Shown here: piece by piece, positions 9,493-18,354 of the stretch | Layout of the letters: every line of letters starts with the position of its first letter | Position numbering within the stretch: position 1 is the first letter of the stretch | Origin: Streptomyces sp. TRM49041 | Lineage (GTDB): Bacteria > Actinomycetota > Actinomycetes > Streptomycetales > Streptomycetaceae | Direction: 5' to 3' | DNA: 61,359 nt | NCBI RefSeq assembly: GCF_008271805.1 | Contig: NZ_VSRY01000100.1 | Span: forward strand, 1 to 61,359 | The notes under the pieces: generated by a model | Told to the model about the DNA's origin: nothing | The model's database searches: none | Seen by the model: the letters and a program-made list of their open reading frames with translations, nothing else | Made by a program: the position numbers and the translations under genes

Positions 9493-11805
9493 ATGGCCCT
9501 GCGTGTGGCGGTCATCGGGGGCGGCCCCGGCGGCCTGTACGCCGCGGCCCTCCTCAAGCGCCTCGACCCCGAGCGGGACGTCACCGTCTGGGAGCGCGAC
9601 GCCCCCGACGACACGTTCGGCTTCGGTGTCGTCCTGTCCGACGAGACCCTCGGCGGTATCGAGCACGCCGACCCGGACGTGTACCGGGCCCTCCGGCGGG
9701 AGTTCGTCCGCTGGGACGACATCGACATCGTCCACCGCGGCCGGCTCCTGACCTCCGGCGGCCACGGCTTCGCCGCGCTCGGCCGCCACCGGCTCCTGGA
9801 GATCCTGCACGCCCGCTGCACCGAGCTGGGCGTACGGCTCCGCTTCCGCGCCGAGGCCCCGCCGGCCGCCGAGCTGGCCATGGCGTACGACCTGGTCATC
9901 GCCGCCGACGGCATCCACAGCCGCACCCGCGACGCCCACGCGGACGTGTTCCGTCCGCGCCTCACCGCACACCGCTGCCGCTACATCTGGCTCGCCGCCG
10001 ACTTCGCCTTCGACGCGTTCCGCTTCGACATCGCCGAGACCGAGCACGGCGTGCTGCAGCTCCACGGCTACCCCTACGCCCGCCCGTCGCCCGACCTTCG
10101 GCCGCGGAGTCATTCCGGCGCGTCGACCGTCATCGTCGAGACCCGGGAAGAGGTCTGGCGGGCCGCGGGCTTCGACGAGCTCAGCACGGACGAGTCCGTC
10201 GCCCGCTGCGCCAAGATCTTCTCGGAGGCGCTCCGCGGCCGTCCCCTCCGCTCGAACAACTCCACCTGGACGACCTTCCGCACGGTCGTCAACGACCGCT
10301 GGTCGCACGGCAACATCGTCCTCCTCGGCGACGCCGCGCACACCGCGCACTTCTCCATCGGCTCCGGCACGAAGCTCGCCGTCGAGGACGCGCTCGCCCT
10401 GGCCGCCTGCGTCGAGGAGCAGCCGAGCCTCGACCGGGCCCTCCAGGCGTACGAGACCGAGCGCCGCCCGGTCGTCGAGTCCACGCAGCGGGCGGCGGCG
10501 GCGAGCCTCCGCTGGTTCGAGGAGCTCGCCGGGTACGTCGACCAGCCGCCCCGCCGGTTCGCGTTCAACCTCCTCACGCGCAGCCGCCGCGTCACCCACG
10601 ACAACCTGCGGCTCCGCGACCCGGGCTTCACCGGCGCGGTGGAACGCGACTTCGGCTGCCCGCCGGGCACACCGCCCATGTTCACGCCGTTCCGGCTGCG
10701 CGGGCTGACCCTGCGCAACCGGGTCGTGGTCTCACCCATGGACATGTACTCGGCCGTCGACGGCGTCCCCGGCGACTTCCACCTCGTCCACCTGGGAGCC
10801 CGGGCGCTGGGCGGCGCCGGACTGGTCATGACCGAGATGGTCTGCGTCAGCCCGGAGGGCCGCATCACCCCGGGCTGCGCGGGCCTCTACACCCGGGAGC
10901 AGGCCGCGGCGTGGCGCCGCATCACGGAGTTCACCCACACCCGGTCACCCTCGACGGCGATCGGTGTCCAACTGGGCCACTCCGGCCGCAAGGGCTCCAC
11001 CAAGCTCATGTGGGAGGGCATGGACCAGCCACTGGACGAGGGCAACTGGCCCGTGGTCGCCGCGTCCCCGCTGCCGTACCGCCCGGGTGTCAACCAGACC
11101 CCGCACACCCTGGACCGAGCCGGTCTGCGTGCCGTCCGCGAGCAGTTCGTCAGGGCGGCCCGCCACGCCGCGGAGGCGGACTTCGACCTCCTGGAACTCC
11201 ACTGTGCCCACGGCTACCTGCTCTCCGGCTTCCTCTCCCCGCTCACGAACCACCGCACCGACGCGTACGGCGGCCCCCTGCAGAACCGGCTCCGCTACCC
11301 CCTGGAGGTCTTCGACGCGGTCCGCGAGGTGTGGCCCGACGACCGCCCCATGACCGTCCGTGTGTCCGCCACCGACTGGGCCCCGGGCGGCACCACCGCC
11401 GACGACGCCGTCGAGATCGCCCGCGCCTTCACCGCGCACGGCGCCGACGCCCTCGACATCTCCACCGGCCAGGTCGTCGCCGACGAACAACCCGAGTACG
11501 GCCGCTCCTACCAGACTCCGTACGCCGACCGCATCCGCAACGCCCTCGGCGTCCCCGTCATCGCCGTAGGCGCGATCTCGTCCTGGGACGACGTCAACAG
11601 CCTCCTCCTGGCGGGCCGCGCCGACCTCTGCGCCCTGGCCCGCCCCCACCTGTACGACCCCCACTGGACCCTCCACGCCGCCGCCGACCAGTCCTACACG
11701 GGTCCGGCCGCCCCCTGGCCGTCCCCGTACCGGGCGGGCAGCCGCAAACCCCCTACGGGCCGCACGGACGCCCCGAAGCCCCGGCTGACGCTCAGGGGCC
11801 CGTGA
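9493..11805 (+). CDS. Bifunctional aryl-CoA monooxygenase/OYE-type reductase (2-aminobenzoyl-CoA or salicylyl-CoA)
   Basis: A 770-residue fusion. Residues 1 to about 390 form a class A flavin monooxygenase with GGGPGG near the N-terminus, a DG motif (AADGIHSR) and GDAAHTAHFSIGSGTKLA. Residues from about 396 form an Old-Yellow-Enzyme flavin domain with RNRVVVSPMDMYS, a Cys/His-containing HCAHGYLLSGFLSP and NHRTDAYGG. This is the architecture of 2-aminobenzoyl-CoA monooxygenase/reductase of Azoarcus evansii; homologues are often named salicylyl-CoA 5-hydroxylase. ATG 9493 has GGGG 8 bp upstream; GTG 9487 overlapping the previous stop is an alternative. The RidA gene in the locus favours an amino substrate. 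Confidence 0.9.
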   Translation: MALRVAVIGGGPGGLYAAALLKRLDPERDVTVWERDAPDDTFGFGVVLSDETLGGIEHADPDVYRALRREFVRWDDIDIVHRGRLLTSGGHGFAALGRHRLLEILHARCTELGVRLRFRAEAPPAAELAMAYDLVIAADGIHSRTRDAHADVFRPRLTAHRCRYIWLAADFAFDAFRFDIAETEHGVLQLHGYPYARPSPDLRPRSHSGASTVIVETREEVWRAAGFDELSTDESVARCAKIFSEALRGRPLRSNNSTWTTFRTVVNDRWSHGNIVLLGDAAHTAHFSIGSGTKLAVEDALALAACVEEQPSLDRALQAYETERRPVVESTQRAAAASLRWFEELAGYVDQPPRRFAFNLLTRSRRVTHDNLRLRDPGFTGAVERDFGCPPGTPPMFTPFRLRGLTLRNRVVVSPMDMYSAVDGVPGDFHLVHLGARALGGAGLVMTEMVCVSPEGRITPGCAGLYTREQAAAWRRITEFTHTRSPSTAIGVQLGHSGRKGSTKLMWEGMDQPLDEGNWPVVAASPLPYRPGVNQTPHTLDRAGLRAVREQFVRAARHAAEADFDLLELHCAHGYLLSGFLSPLTNHRTDAYGGPLQNRLRYPLEVFDAVREVWPDDRPMTVRVSATDWAPGGTTADDAVEIARAFTAHGADALDISTGQVVADEQPEYGRSYQTPYADRIRNALGVPVIAVGAISSWDDVNSLLLAGRADLCALARPHLYDPHWTLHAAADQSYTGPAAPWPSPYRAGSRKPPTGRTDAPKPRLTLRGP

Positions 11806-11847
11806 GGCAGCCGGCGACACGGCCCGCGGCGCCCGGCCGGACGGTTG

Positions 11848-12690
11848 TCACGCCCCGTCGCGACGCCCCGCTGCCCCGTACGGCCGCACGAACTCCGCCC
11901 CCGCGTCCCGCAGCCGGGTGTGCAGCTCGCCGAAGACCTCCGCCGCCCTGCGGCCCGGCCAGCCCGCCGGAAGGAGCTCCTCCGGCAGGCCCGGGTCGGC
12001 GTACGGGAGGCGGCGCCAGGAGTCGAGGGCGAGCAGGTAGTCGCGGTACGCCTCCTCCGGCGGGCCCGGGGACTTCTGCCAGTGCCAGCGGCGCAGTACC
12101 GGCTCGTGGCGGTCCAGGAACTCCTCGTGCTGCTTGGCGATGGCGGCCAGGTCCCACCAGCGGGCCACCGCCTCCGCCGTCGCGGTGAAGCCCAGGTGCT
12201 CGCCGCGGAACAGGTCGACGTACGGGTCCAGGTGGAGTCGCCGGAGGGTGTGGCGGGTCTCCTCGTGGAGGGCCGCCGGGGCGATCCACACGCCGGGGGC
12301 CGCCGAGCCGAAGCCCAGCCGGGCGAGGCGGGAGCGCAGCAGATGACGCTTGTGGCGCTCCGCCTCCGGGACGGAGAACACCGCCAGCACCCAGCCGTCG
12401 CCCGGCCGGGGCTCTTCGCGCGCGTAGATGCGGCGGTCTCCGTCGTCCAGGAGCTGGCGGGCGTCCGCCGACAGGGCGTACCCGGCCGCCCCGTCGGCGG
12501 TGCGCTCCGGCACCAGCAGGCCGCGCCGTTTCAGGCGGGACACCGACGACCGTACGGACGGGGCGTCGACGCCCAGCGCACCCATGAGCCGGATCAGCTC
12601 GGCCACCGGCATGGGGGCGTTGTCGGGCGTCCTCCCGTACGCGCCGTACAGGGAGACGATCAGGGAACGCGGAGTGTGCTGCTCGGCCAC
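11848..12690 (-). CDS. PaaX family transcriptional regulator
   Basis: A 280-residue PaaX-like repressor. The N-terminal winged helix (RSLIVSLYGAYGR to RLKRRGLL) is followed by the central PaaX domain (DGWVLAVFSVPEAER) and the C-terminal part with WHWQKSP. PaaX proteins bind aryl-CoA thioesters and de-repress aromatic degradation genes. It lies 9 bp downstream of the aryl-CoA ligase on the same strand and is probably co-transcribed with it. It is the obvious candidate to bind the shared GTGAC-N4-GTCA element at 8560 and 14362. The start sits in a short intergenic gap and is well supported by the domain beginning. Confidence 0.9.
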   Translation of the reverse strand: MAEQHTPRSLIVSLYGAYGRTPDNAPMPVAELIRLMGALGVDAPSVRSSVSRLKRRGLLVPERTADGAAGYALSADARQLLDDGDRRIYAREEPRPGDGWVLAVFSVPEAERHKRHLLRSRLARLGFGSAAPGVWIAPAALHEETRHTLRRLHLDPYVDLFRGEHLGFTATAEAVARWWDLAAIAKQHEEFLDRHEPVLRRWHWQKSPGPPEEAYRDYLLALDSWRRLPYADPGLPEELLPAGWPGRRAAEVFGELHTRLRDAGAEFVRPYGAAGRRDGA

Positions 12691-12699
12691 GCGATCACT

Positions 12700-14310
12700 T
12701 TAGGCACGCAGCTTGAACCGCTGCAGCTTCCCCGTCGCCGTACGCGGCAGGGCGTCGAGGAACACGATATCGCGCGGGCACTTGTACGGCACGAGCCGCG
12801 ACCGTACGAATGCGCGCAGTGCCTCGGCCGTGTCCTCGTCGCGCGGCAGCCCGTCCCGCAGGACCGTGTACGCCACGACCACCTGGCCGCGCAGTTCGTC
12901 CGCCCGGCCCACGACCGCCGCCTCCAGTACGTCGGGGTGGGCCAGCAGCGCCTCCTCGACCTGCGGGCCCGCGATGTTGTACCCGGCGGAGATGATCATG
13001 TCGTCGGCGCGCGCGACGTACCGCAGACAGCCGTCGGGCTCGCGGACATACGTGTCGCCGGTGAGGTTCCAGCCGTCGCGGACGTACTCCCGCTGCCGCT
13101 CGTCGGCCAGATAGCGGCATCCGACCGGGCCGCGCACCGCCAGCAGCCCCTCCTCGCCGTCCGGGACCGGCCGCCCCGCGGCGTCCACCACGCGGGCGTG
13201 CCACCCCGGCACGGGCACCCCGGTCGTGCCGGGCCTGAAGGCGTCCCCGGCGGCCGAGATGAAGATGTGCAGCAGTTCGGTCGCGCCGATGCCGTTGATC
13301 AGCCGCAGCCCGGTCCGCTCGCGCCAGGCGTGCCAGGTCGCCTCCGGCAGGTTCTCGCCCGCCGACACGCACAGCCGCAGCGAGGAGGTGTCGTACGCGT
13401 CGACGTCGTCCAGCATCGCCCGGTACGCGGTCGGCGCCGTGAACAGCACCGATACGCGGTGCTCGGCGACAGCCGGGAGCAAGTGCTTCGGGCCCGCCTG
13501 CTCAAGCAGCAGCGTGGACGCGCCCGCGCGCAGCGGGAAGACGACCAGCCCGCCGAGCCCGAATGTGAACCCGAGCGGCGGCGATCCCCCGAACAGGTCG
13601 TCCGGTTCCGGCTTCAGCACCTGCGCCGAGAACGTGTCCGCGACGGCCAGCACATCCCGGTGGAAGTGCATGCACCCCTTGGGCCGCCCGGTCGTCCCGG
13701 ACGTGAAGGCGATGAGCGCGACATCGTCGGCGGCCGTGTCCACCCCCTCGTACGGGTCCGGCGGCCGTCGCGCCGCGAGCCGCAGCAGGTCGTCGGACGC
13801 GTCACCCCCGTACGCCGTGACGCGCAGCCCCGGCACCTCCGCCTTCACCAGGTCGTCGACCGACCGGATGTCGCACAGCGCGTGACCGACGGCCGCCATC
13901 TCGCACATCACGGCCAGCTCCCGCGGCCGCTGCTGCGCCAGCACCGTCACCGCCACGGCGCCGGCCTTCATCACCGCGAGCCAGCAGGCCGCCAGCCAGG
14001 GCGTGGTGGGGCCGCGCAGCAGCACCCGGTTGCCGGGCACGACGCCCAGGTCGGAGGTGAGGGTGCGGGCGATCCGGTCCACGCGCTCGCGCAGCTCGCC
14101 GTAGCTCCACACCGCGCCCGAGCCGTCCCGGAAGGCGGGCCGGCCCTCGCCGAACCGCTCGATCGTGCGGTCCAGCAGCTCCACGCCGCAGTTGACCCGT
14201 TCGGGGTACCGCGGCCCGGGCGGGCCGAAGAGGAGGTCCGGCCACTGCTCACGGGGCGGCAGATGGTCGCGGGGGAAGGTGTCCAGGTGCGCCGAAGGCG
14301 TCAGATCCAT
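12700..14310 (-). CDS. Aryl-CoA ligase (2-aminobenzoate/benzoate-CoA ligase type)
   Basis: A 536-residue member of the ANL adenylate-forming superfamily. It carries the P-loop-like TSGTTGRPKGCMHFH near residue 200, a later GATE motif (NGIGATELLH), GDTY and the C-terminal catalytic lysine region RTATGKLQRFKLR. It activates an aromatic acid to its CoA thioester, the first step of the hybrid aerobic pathway encoded here. The start ATG has AAGGGGG upstream and a well-formed promoter (TTGACT, 16 bp, TACGCT) at 14375-14348. It is divergent from the acyl-CoA dehydrogenase gene. The substrate is inferred from neighbours. Confidence 0.88.
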   Translation of the reverse strand: MDLTPSAHLDTFPRDHLPPREQWPDLLFGPPGPRYPERVNCGVELLDRTIERFGEGRPAFRDGSGAVWSYGELRERVDRIARTLTSDLGVVPGNRVLLRGPTTPWLAACWLAVMKAGAVAVTVLAQQRPRELAVMCEMAAVGHALCDIRSVDDLVKAEVPGLRVTAYGGDASDDLLRLAARRPPDPYEGVDTAADDVALIAFTSGTTGRPKGCMHFHRDVLAVADTFSAQVLKPEPDDLFGGSPPLGFTFGLGGLVVFPLRAGASTLLLEQAGPKHLLPAVAEHRVSVLFTAPTAYRAMLDDVDAYDTSSLRLCVSAGENLPEATWHAWRERTGLRLINGIGATELLHIFISAAGDAFRPGTTGVPVPGWHARVVDAAGRPVPDGEEGLLAVRGPVGCRYLADERQREYVRDGWNLTGDTYVREPDGCLRYVARADDMIISAGYNIAGPQVEEALLAHPDVLEAAVVGRADELRGQVVVAYTVLRDGLPRDEDTAEALRAFVRSRLVPYKCPRDIVFLDALPRTATGKLQRFKLRA

Positions 14311-14347
14311 GGGTGCGCCCCCTTGTCAGTGGTGGGCTCGCTCCACG

Positions 14348-14391
14348 AGCGTATCGTGAAGGTGACGACAGTCAACGGTCCGCGATAGATG
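14348..14391. promoter_or_regulatory. Divergent promoter region with candidate PaaX operator
   Basis: On the minus strand a -35 TTGACT (14375-14370) and a -10 TACGCT (14353-14348) are 16 bp apart, reading into the ligase gene. The imperfect inverted repeat GTGAC-GACA-GTCAA (14362-14375) covers that -35. On the plus strand GTGACG and TAGATG are 18 bp apart, reading toward the acyl-CoA dehydrogenase, but this would leave almost no leader. Confidence 0.5.
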
Positions 14392-14399
14392 GGGGCCCA

Positions 14400-15536
14400 A
14401 TGCCGGTATTCTCCCTCGAACCGTCACAGACCGCCTGGTGTGCGGAGCTGCGCGAACTGGCCGCCGAACGCCTGCGCCCCCTGGCGGAGAAGGCGGAGCC
14501 GGGCCGCGTGAACCGCCCGCTGGTCGCCGCGCTCGGCGAACTGGGCCTCACCGCCCGGATGTTCGACTCGGGTGCGCTGGACCTGTGCCTGATGCGCGAG
14601 TCCCTCGCCCACACCTGCACGGAGGCGGAGACCGCACTCGCCCTCCAGGGCCTGGGCGCCCACCCGGCAGCCGCCTTCGGCACACCGGACCAACGGGCCC
14701 GTGTCCTGCCCGGGGTGACGGCGGGCCGTACGGTCGCGGCCTTCGCACTGAGCGAGCCGGACGCGGGCTCGGACGCGGCGGCACTGTCGCTGACCGCGGC
14801 GCCCGGCGGCGACGGCACCTGGCATCTGACGGGCGAGAAGCGCTGGATCTCGAACGCCCCGGAGGCCGACTTCTACACGGTCTTCGCCCGTACGAAGGAG
14901 GGCGCCGGCGCCCGCGGAGTCACCGCGTTCCTGGTGCCCGCCGACCGCCCGGGACTGACGGGCGAGGCGCTGGAGATGCTCTCGCCGCACCCGATCGGAG
15001 CACTGACCTTCGACGGGGTACCGGTCACGAGGGACGACGTGCTGGGCGAAGTGCACGGAGGCTTCCGGGTGGCCATGCACACCCTGAACCTCTTCCGTCC
15101 CAGTGTCGGCGCGTTCGCCGTCGGCATGGCCCAGGCCGCCCTGGACGCCACCCTCGCCCACACGGCCGCACGCGCGGCCTTCGGCGGCGTCCTGAAAGAC
15201 CTCCAGACGGTCTCCCACCAGGTCGCGGAGATGGCCACGCGTACGGAGGCGGCCCGCCTCCTGGTGTACGCGGCGGCAGCGGCCCACGACGCGGGCGCCC
15301 CCGATGTCCGCACCCGCGCGGCGATGGCGAAACTCCTGGCCACCGAGACCGCCCAGTACGTGGTCGACGCGGCCGTCCAGCTCCACGGCGCCCGCGCCCT
15401 GCACCGGGGCCACCTGCTGGAACACCTCTACCGGGAGGTCCGCGCCCCCCGCCTCTACGAGGGCGCGACCGAGGTCCAACGCGCGATCATCGCAAAGGAG
15501 CTGTACGCCACCCGGCAGGAGGAGCCCACGCCATGA
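14400..15536 (+). CDS. Acyl-CoA dehydrogenase family protein
   Basis: A 378-residue flavoprotein with FALSEPDAGSDA, the GEKRWISNAPEA FAD/substrate block, the FGGVLKDLQTVSHQVAEM helix and a C-terminal LYEGATEVQRAII, all typical of acyl-CoA dehydrogenases. It would oxidise a CoA-thioester intermediate after ring reduction. ATG 14400 follows GGGGG closely. Its stop overlaps the RidA start (ATGA), so the two are co-translated. It lies divergently from the aryl-CoA ligase across a shared operator-like element, supporting membership of the same pathway. Confidence 0.9.
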   Translation: MPVFSLEPSQTAWCAELRELAAERLRPLAEKAEPGRVNRPLVAALGELGLTARMFDSGALDLCLMRESLAHTCTEAETALALQGLGAHPAAAFGTPDQRARVLPGVTAGRTVAAFALSEPDAGSDAAALSLTAAPGGDGTWHLTGEKRWISNAPEADFYTVFARTKEGAGARGVTAFLVPADRPGLTGEALEMLSPHPIGALTFDGVPVTRDDVLGEVHGGFRVAMHTLNLFRPSVGAFAVGMAQAALDATLAHTAARAAFGGVLKDLQTVSHQVAEMATRTEAARLLVYAAAAAHDAGAPDVRTRAAMAKLLATETAQYVVDAAVQLHGARALHRGHLLEHLYREVRAPRLYEGATEVQRAIIAKELYATRQEEPTP

Positions 15537-15931
15537 CCCTGCACCGCGTCAACCCGCCCGAGCTGTCCCCGCCCACGGGCTTCTCCCACGCGGTCACCGC
15601 CACCGGCACCCGTCTCGTCTTCCTCGCGGGCCAGACGGCCCTGGACGGCGACGGCAAGGTGCTGGGGGACACCCTCCCGGCCCAGTTCGAACGGGCCCTG
15701 ACCAATCTCCTCACCGCCCTCGAAGCCGCCGGCGGCACCCCCGCCGCCCTGGCCCGCGTCACCGTCTACGCCACCGACGTGGCCGACTACCGCACCCACG
15801 CCCCCGAACTGGGCCGCATCTGGCGCCGCCTGGCCGGCCGCGATTACCCGGCGATGGCCCTGATCGGCACCACCCGCCTCTGGGACGACCAGGCCCTGGT
15901 CGAACTCGACGGCTTCGCCGTCCTACCGTAG
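15533..15931 (+). CDS. RidA/YjgF family enamine/imine deaminase
   Basis: A 132-residue RidA-like protein with the compact YjgF fold signature: VFLAGQTALDG, TNLLTALEAAGG, RVTVYATDVADY and the end DQALVELDGFAVL. RidA proteins hydrolyse reactive enamines and imines to ketones and ammonia. Its ATG overlaps the acyl-CoA dehydrogenase stop. In a 2-aminobenzoyl-CoA pathway, ring reduction would leave an enamine-type intermediate, which would explain a RidA here. This functional link is inference. The last 9 bases overlap the convergent hydrolase gene. Confidence 0.88.
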   Translation: MTLHRVNPPELSPPTGFSHAVTATGTRLVFLAGQTALDGDGKVLGDTLPAQFERALTNLLTALEAAGGTPAALARVTVYATDVADYRTHAPELGRIWRRLAGRDYPAMALIGTTRLWDDQALVELDGFAVLP

Positions 15932-16768
15932 GGCCGCCGCCACGGCCCGCCCCGTCTCCGCGGCCGTGAGATAGGGCCGTACGTCGTGCGCCCTGGCCCC
16001 GTTGTGCACCAGCACATCGGCCACCCGCCGGCCGAACACCGGGGCCAGCTCCTTGACCAGGGCGACGGCGTCACCCCGGTCGGCGATGTTGGTCCAGTGC
16101 GTCACCGGGGCGGGCCACCGCCCGAATCCCCCCGTCGGCTCGGGCACGAGCCGGTCGAGGATCAGCCGGGGTACGGCCAGCGGAGAGCCGAGCGTGACCA
16201 GTCGTAGGTCCGGCCAGGAGGGGCGGGCGCACAGCGTCTCGTAGGCCACGACGGACCCCAGCGAGTGGGCGACGATCACCCGTGTCTCCTCCGTCACGGC
16301 CTTCACCAGGCGTTCCTGGATCCGGGCCCGCAGTCCGGGCTCGGTGAAGTACCGCCTGACCTGCCGGGCGCTGGAGATCATGACCCGTTCGCTCATCCCG
16401 GCGAAGAAGGCGGAGTGGCTCAGGGCGTTGAGGGCCCGCTGGACGACGTGCGGTGTGCGCAGCCGCGTCACCGCGTCGGGCCCGGCGACGTGGTCCTCCT
16501 GCACGGCGGCGGACTCCCACCAGCCCATCAGGAGATCCCGTTCGAGGCCTTCCTCGACATCCGTGGCGTCGAGCTCGGGAACACCGAGCCCGCGGTGGCC
16601 CGGAGGGCGGAACAGGTCGCCGTAGAACGCCATGGACACCTCGCCGGACTCCAGCCGGCCGCCGTACAGGCCGACCCCGTCGCACAGGCCCGGCAGCCAG
16701 TCGGCGAGCAGGGTCTTCGCCCCCTTGAACTGCTGCCCGATCCCATGCACCAGCACGACACGGCTCAC
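15923..16768 (-). CDS. Alpha/beta hydrolase coupled to the caspase-WD40 gene
   Basis: A 281-residue alpha/beta hydrolase. An oxyanion-type VHGIGQQ is at the N-terminus and the nucleophile elbow AHSLGS has Ser169. The acidic residue and a late His (near VHNGARAH) could complete the triad. Its ATG overlaps the WD40 gene stop as ATGA, so it is translationally coupled to the caspase-NACHT-WD40 protein. There is no signal peptide, so it acts in the cytoplasm. In such loci a small hydrolase can serve as effector or accessory enzyme; that role is inferred from coupling. Family membership is clear but the substrate is unknown. Confidence 0.8.
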   Translation of the reverse strand: MSRVVLVHGIGQQFKGAKTLLADWLPGLCDGVGLYGGRLESGEVSMAFYGDLFRPPGHRGLGVPELDATDVEEGLERDLLMGWWESAAVQEDHVAGPDAVTRLRTPHVVQRALNALSHSAFFAGMSERVMISSARQVRRYFTEPGLRARIQERLVKAVTEETRVIVAHSLGSVVAYETLCARPSWPDLRLVTLGSPLAVPRLILDRLVPEPTGGFGRWPAPVTHWTNIADRGDAVALVKELAPVFGRRVADVLVHNGARAHDVRPYLTAAETGRAVAAALR

Positions 16769-18354
16769 GGCACATCACCCTCCCTCTCCGACCGCGGTTC
16801 GACGGGCCTCGCGACGCCGTTGACGCCGAGCGCCACGGCTCCCATCTGCGTGGCCACACAGACCTGCCCGCCGCCGATCGAGAGGCCGGTGATGCCGCTG
16901 CCCACGTCGAGCTCGGCCGTCCACGCGGGGGACCTCATGTCCCACACGCGCATCAGGCCGAAGCTGTCGGCGGCCACCAGCACCGGTTCGCCGTCGATGT
17001 CGGCCACGCGTACCGCCCGTACGGGGGAGGGAAAACGCTCCAACTCGACGCCGTCCATGGGCGACCGGTCGTACAGACGCCAGAACCGGAGCCGTCCGTC
17101 GCCCGCGCCGGACACCACGACGGGCATGTCGTCGAGCCGGGCGAAGTCCACACAGAGCGCGCCCATGCCGTGGCCGTCGAGCGGCTTCCCCACGGGGTGG
17201 CCCGTCCGCACGTCCCACAGACGGACCGTCCCGTCCATCGAAGCGCTGGCGACGAGCGGCACACCGTCGGCGTCGCCGGCCCTCAGCGCCATCACGTCCG
17301 ACGTGTGGCCGGTCATGGGCGGACCCAGCGGTGCCTGGGTGGACAACTCCCAGGCGTGCAGGGTGTGGTCCCTGGCGGACGAGACCGCGAACGCCCGGCC
17401 GTCGACAGCGCCCAGACAGGCCCGCCGGGACGTTCCGGCGCGGCCCAGCAGGCGGGGCCGGGTCCCCAGACTCCAGATGTCGGTCTCCTGCCAGTCGCTC
17501 CGCACCAGGTGGATGCGGCCGCCCACACGCGCGGCGGCCACGTCCACGAAGAGACGGGACGCGGTGATGTGCGGGCGTATCTGGCGCCCGTCTGCCAGAT
17601 CGTGGAAGCGCACGGTCCCGTCGAGGTCGCCCGTGACGACGACCGGCGCATCGGCCCCGGCCGTGATGATCTCCGCGGACACGAGGCTGTTGCCGCCGCC
17701 GCAGAGCGGCTCCCCGAGCGGGCTCATGGTGGTGAGATCCCAGACCCTGACCTCACGGGAGAACGCGCTCACGGCCACGAGACGCCCGTCCACGCGCCCC
17801 ACGGCGGGCGCCGGACAGTAGGGCAGCGTCCCGTTGTACGCCAGGCCGGTCAGCGGGTCGCCCAGCGACTCGCCGCTCTCCAGGTCCCACACGTGGGCCG
17901 AGTTGTCGGCGCCGATGGACGTCACCAGGGTGGTTCCCCGCGTACGGACCAGAGCGGCGTTCAGCACGAAGCCGGTGTGGCCGAGGAGGACGTCGCCGAC
18001 CGCCGTGTGCGTGACGATGTCGTGCACATACACGCCGTTGCCCTCCCGGCTGGTCAGCACGACCGGCCTGCCCCCGTGGAACGCCACGCCCACCGCCCGG
18101 GTGGCGGGCGTCAGGTCCTCGACGTCGAAGTGCCCCACCTGCGTCGCCGCGGCCAGGTCCGCACCCGCCCCGGACACTGACCACACATACGCGTGGTCCA
18201 GCGACGTGGCGATGGCGATCTCCAGACCCCGGGCCGTGGTGCGGAGCGCCAGGTGGCGGACACCGCCGACATGACCCGACAGCGGGGGCGCCACCGGTTC
18301 CCCCGACGCGACGCGCCAGATCCGGACGGTGCCGTCCTCACCCCCGCTGACCAC
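16765..18354 (-). CDS. C-terminal WD40 part of the caspase-NACHT-WD40 protein, separated by frameshift
   Basis: This frame has 529 codons and consists of WD40-type blades only. It begins inside a blade at VSGGEDGTVRIW and continues with about ten more repeats (for example DGTVRLWDVRTG and LRFWRLYDRSP). It has no recognisable N-terminus or ribosome-binding site of its own. The upstream frame reaches ALDSLGG just before this point. Restoring one base near 18363 gives GGRPVVVSGGEDG, matching the GGRPVVATGGDD and DGRPVVLTASQDG pattern of other blades. It is therefore probably the 3' part of one gene, with a real or sequencing frameshift. The stop overlaps the hydrolase start. Confidence 0.8.
   Translation of the reverse strand: MVSGGEDGTVRIWRVASGEPVAPPLSGHVGGVRHLALRTTARGLEIAIATSLDHAYVWSVSGAGADLAAATQVGHFDVEDLTPATRAVGVAFHGGRPVVLTSREGNGVYVHDIVTHTAVGDVLLGHTGFVLNAALVRTRGTTLVTSIGADNSAHVWDLESGESLGDPLTGLAYNGTLPYCPAPAVGRVDGRLVAVSAFSREVRVWDLTTMSPLGEPLCGGGNSLVSAEIITAGADAPVVVTGDLDGTVRFHDLADGRQIRPHITASRLFVDVAAARVGGRIHLVRSDWQETDIWSLGTRPRLLGRAGTSRRACLGAVDGRAFAVSSARDHTLHAWELSTQAPLGPPMTGHTSDVMALRAGDADGVPLVASASMDGTVRLWDVRTGHPVGKPLDGHGMGALCVDFARLDDMPVVVSGAGDGRLRFWRLYDRSPMDGVELERFPSPVRAVRVADIDGEPVLVAADSFGLMRVWDMRSPAWTAELDVGSGITGLSIGGGQVCVATQMGAVALGVNGVARPVEPRSEREGDVP

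Noticed and set aside
12700..14400. Plus-strand 847-codon frame from 11845 over the ligase and PaaX genes
   Set aside because: It is the antisense of two clearly recognised minus-strand genes and has no motifs.
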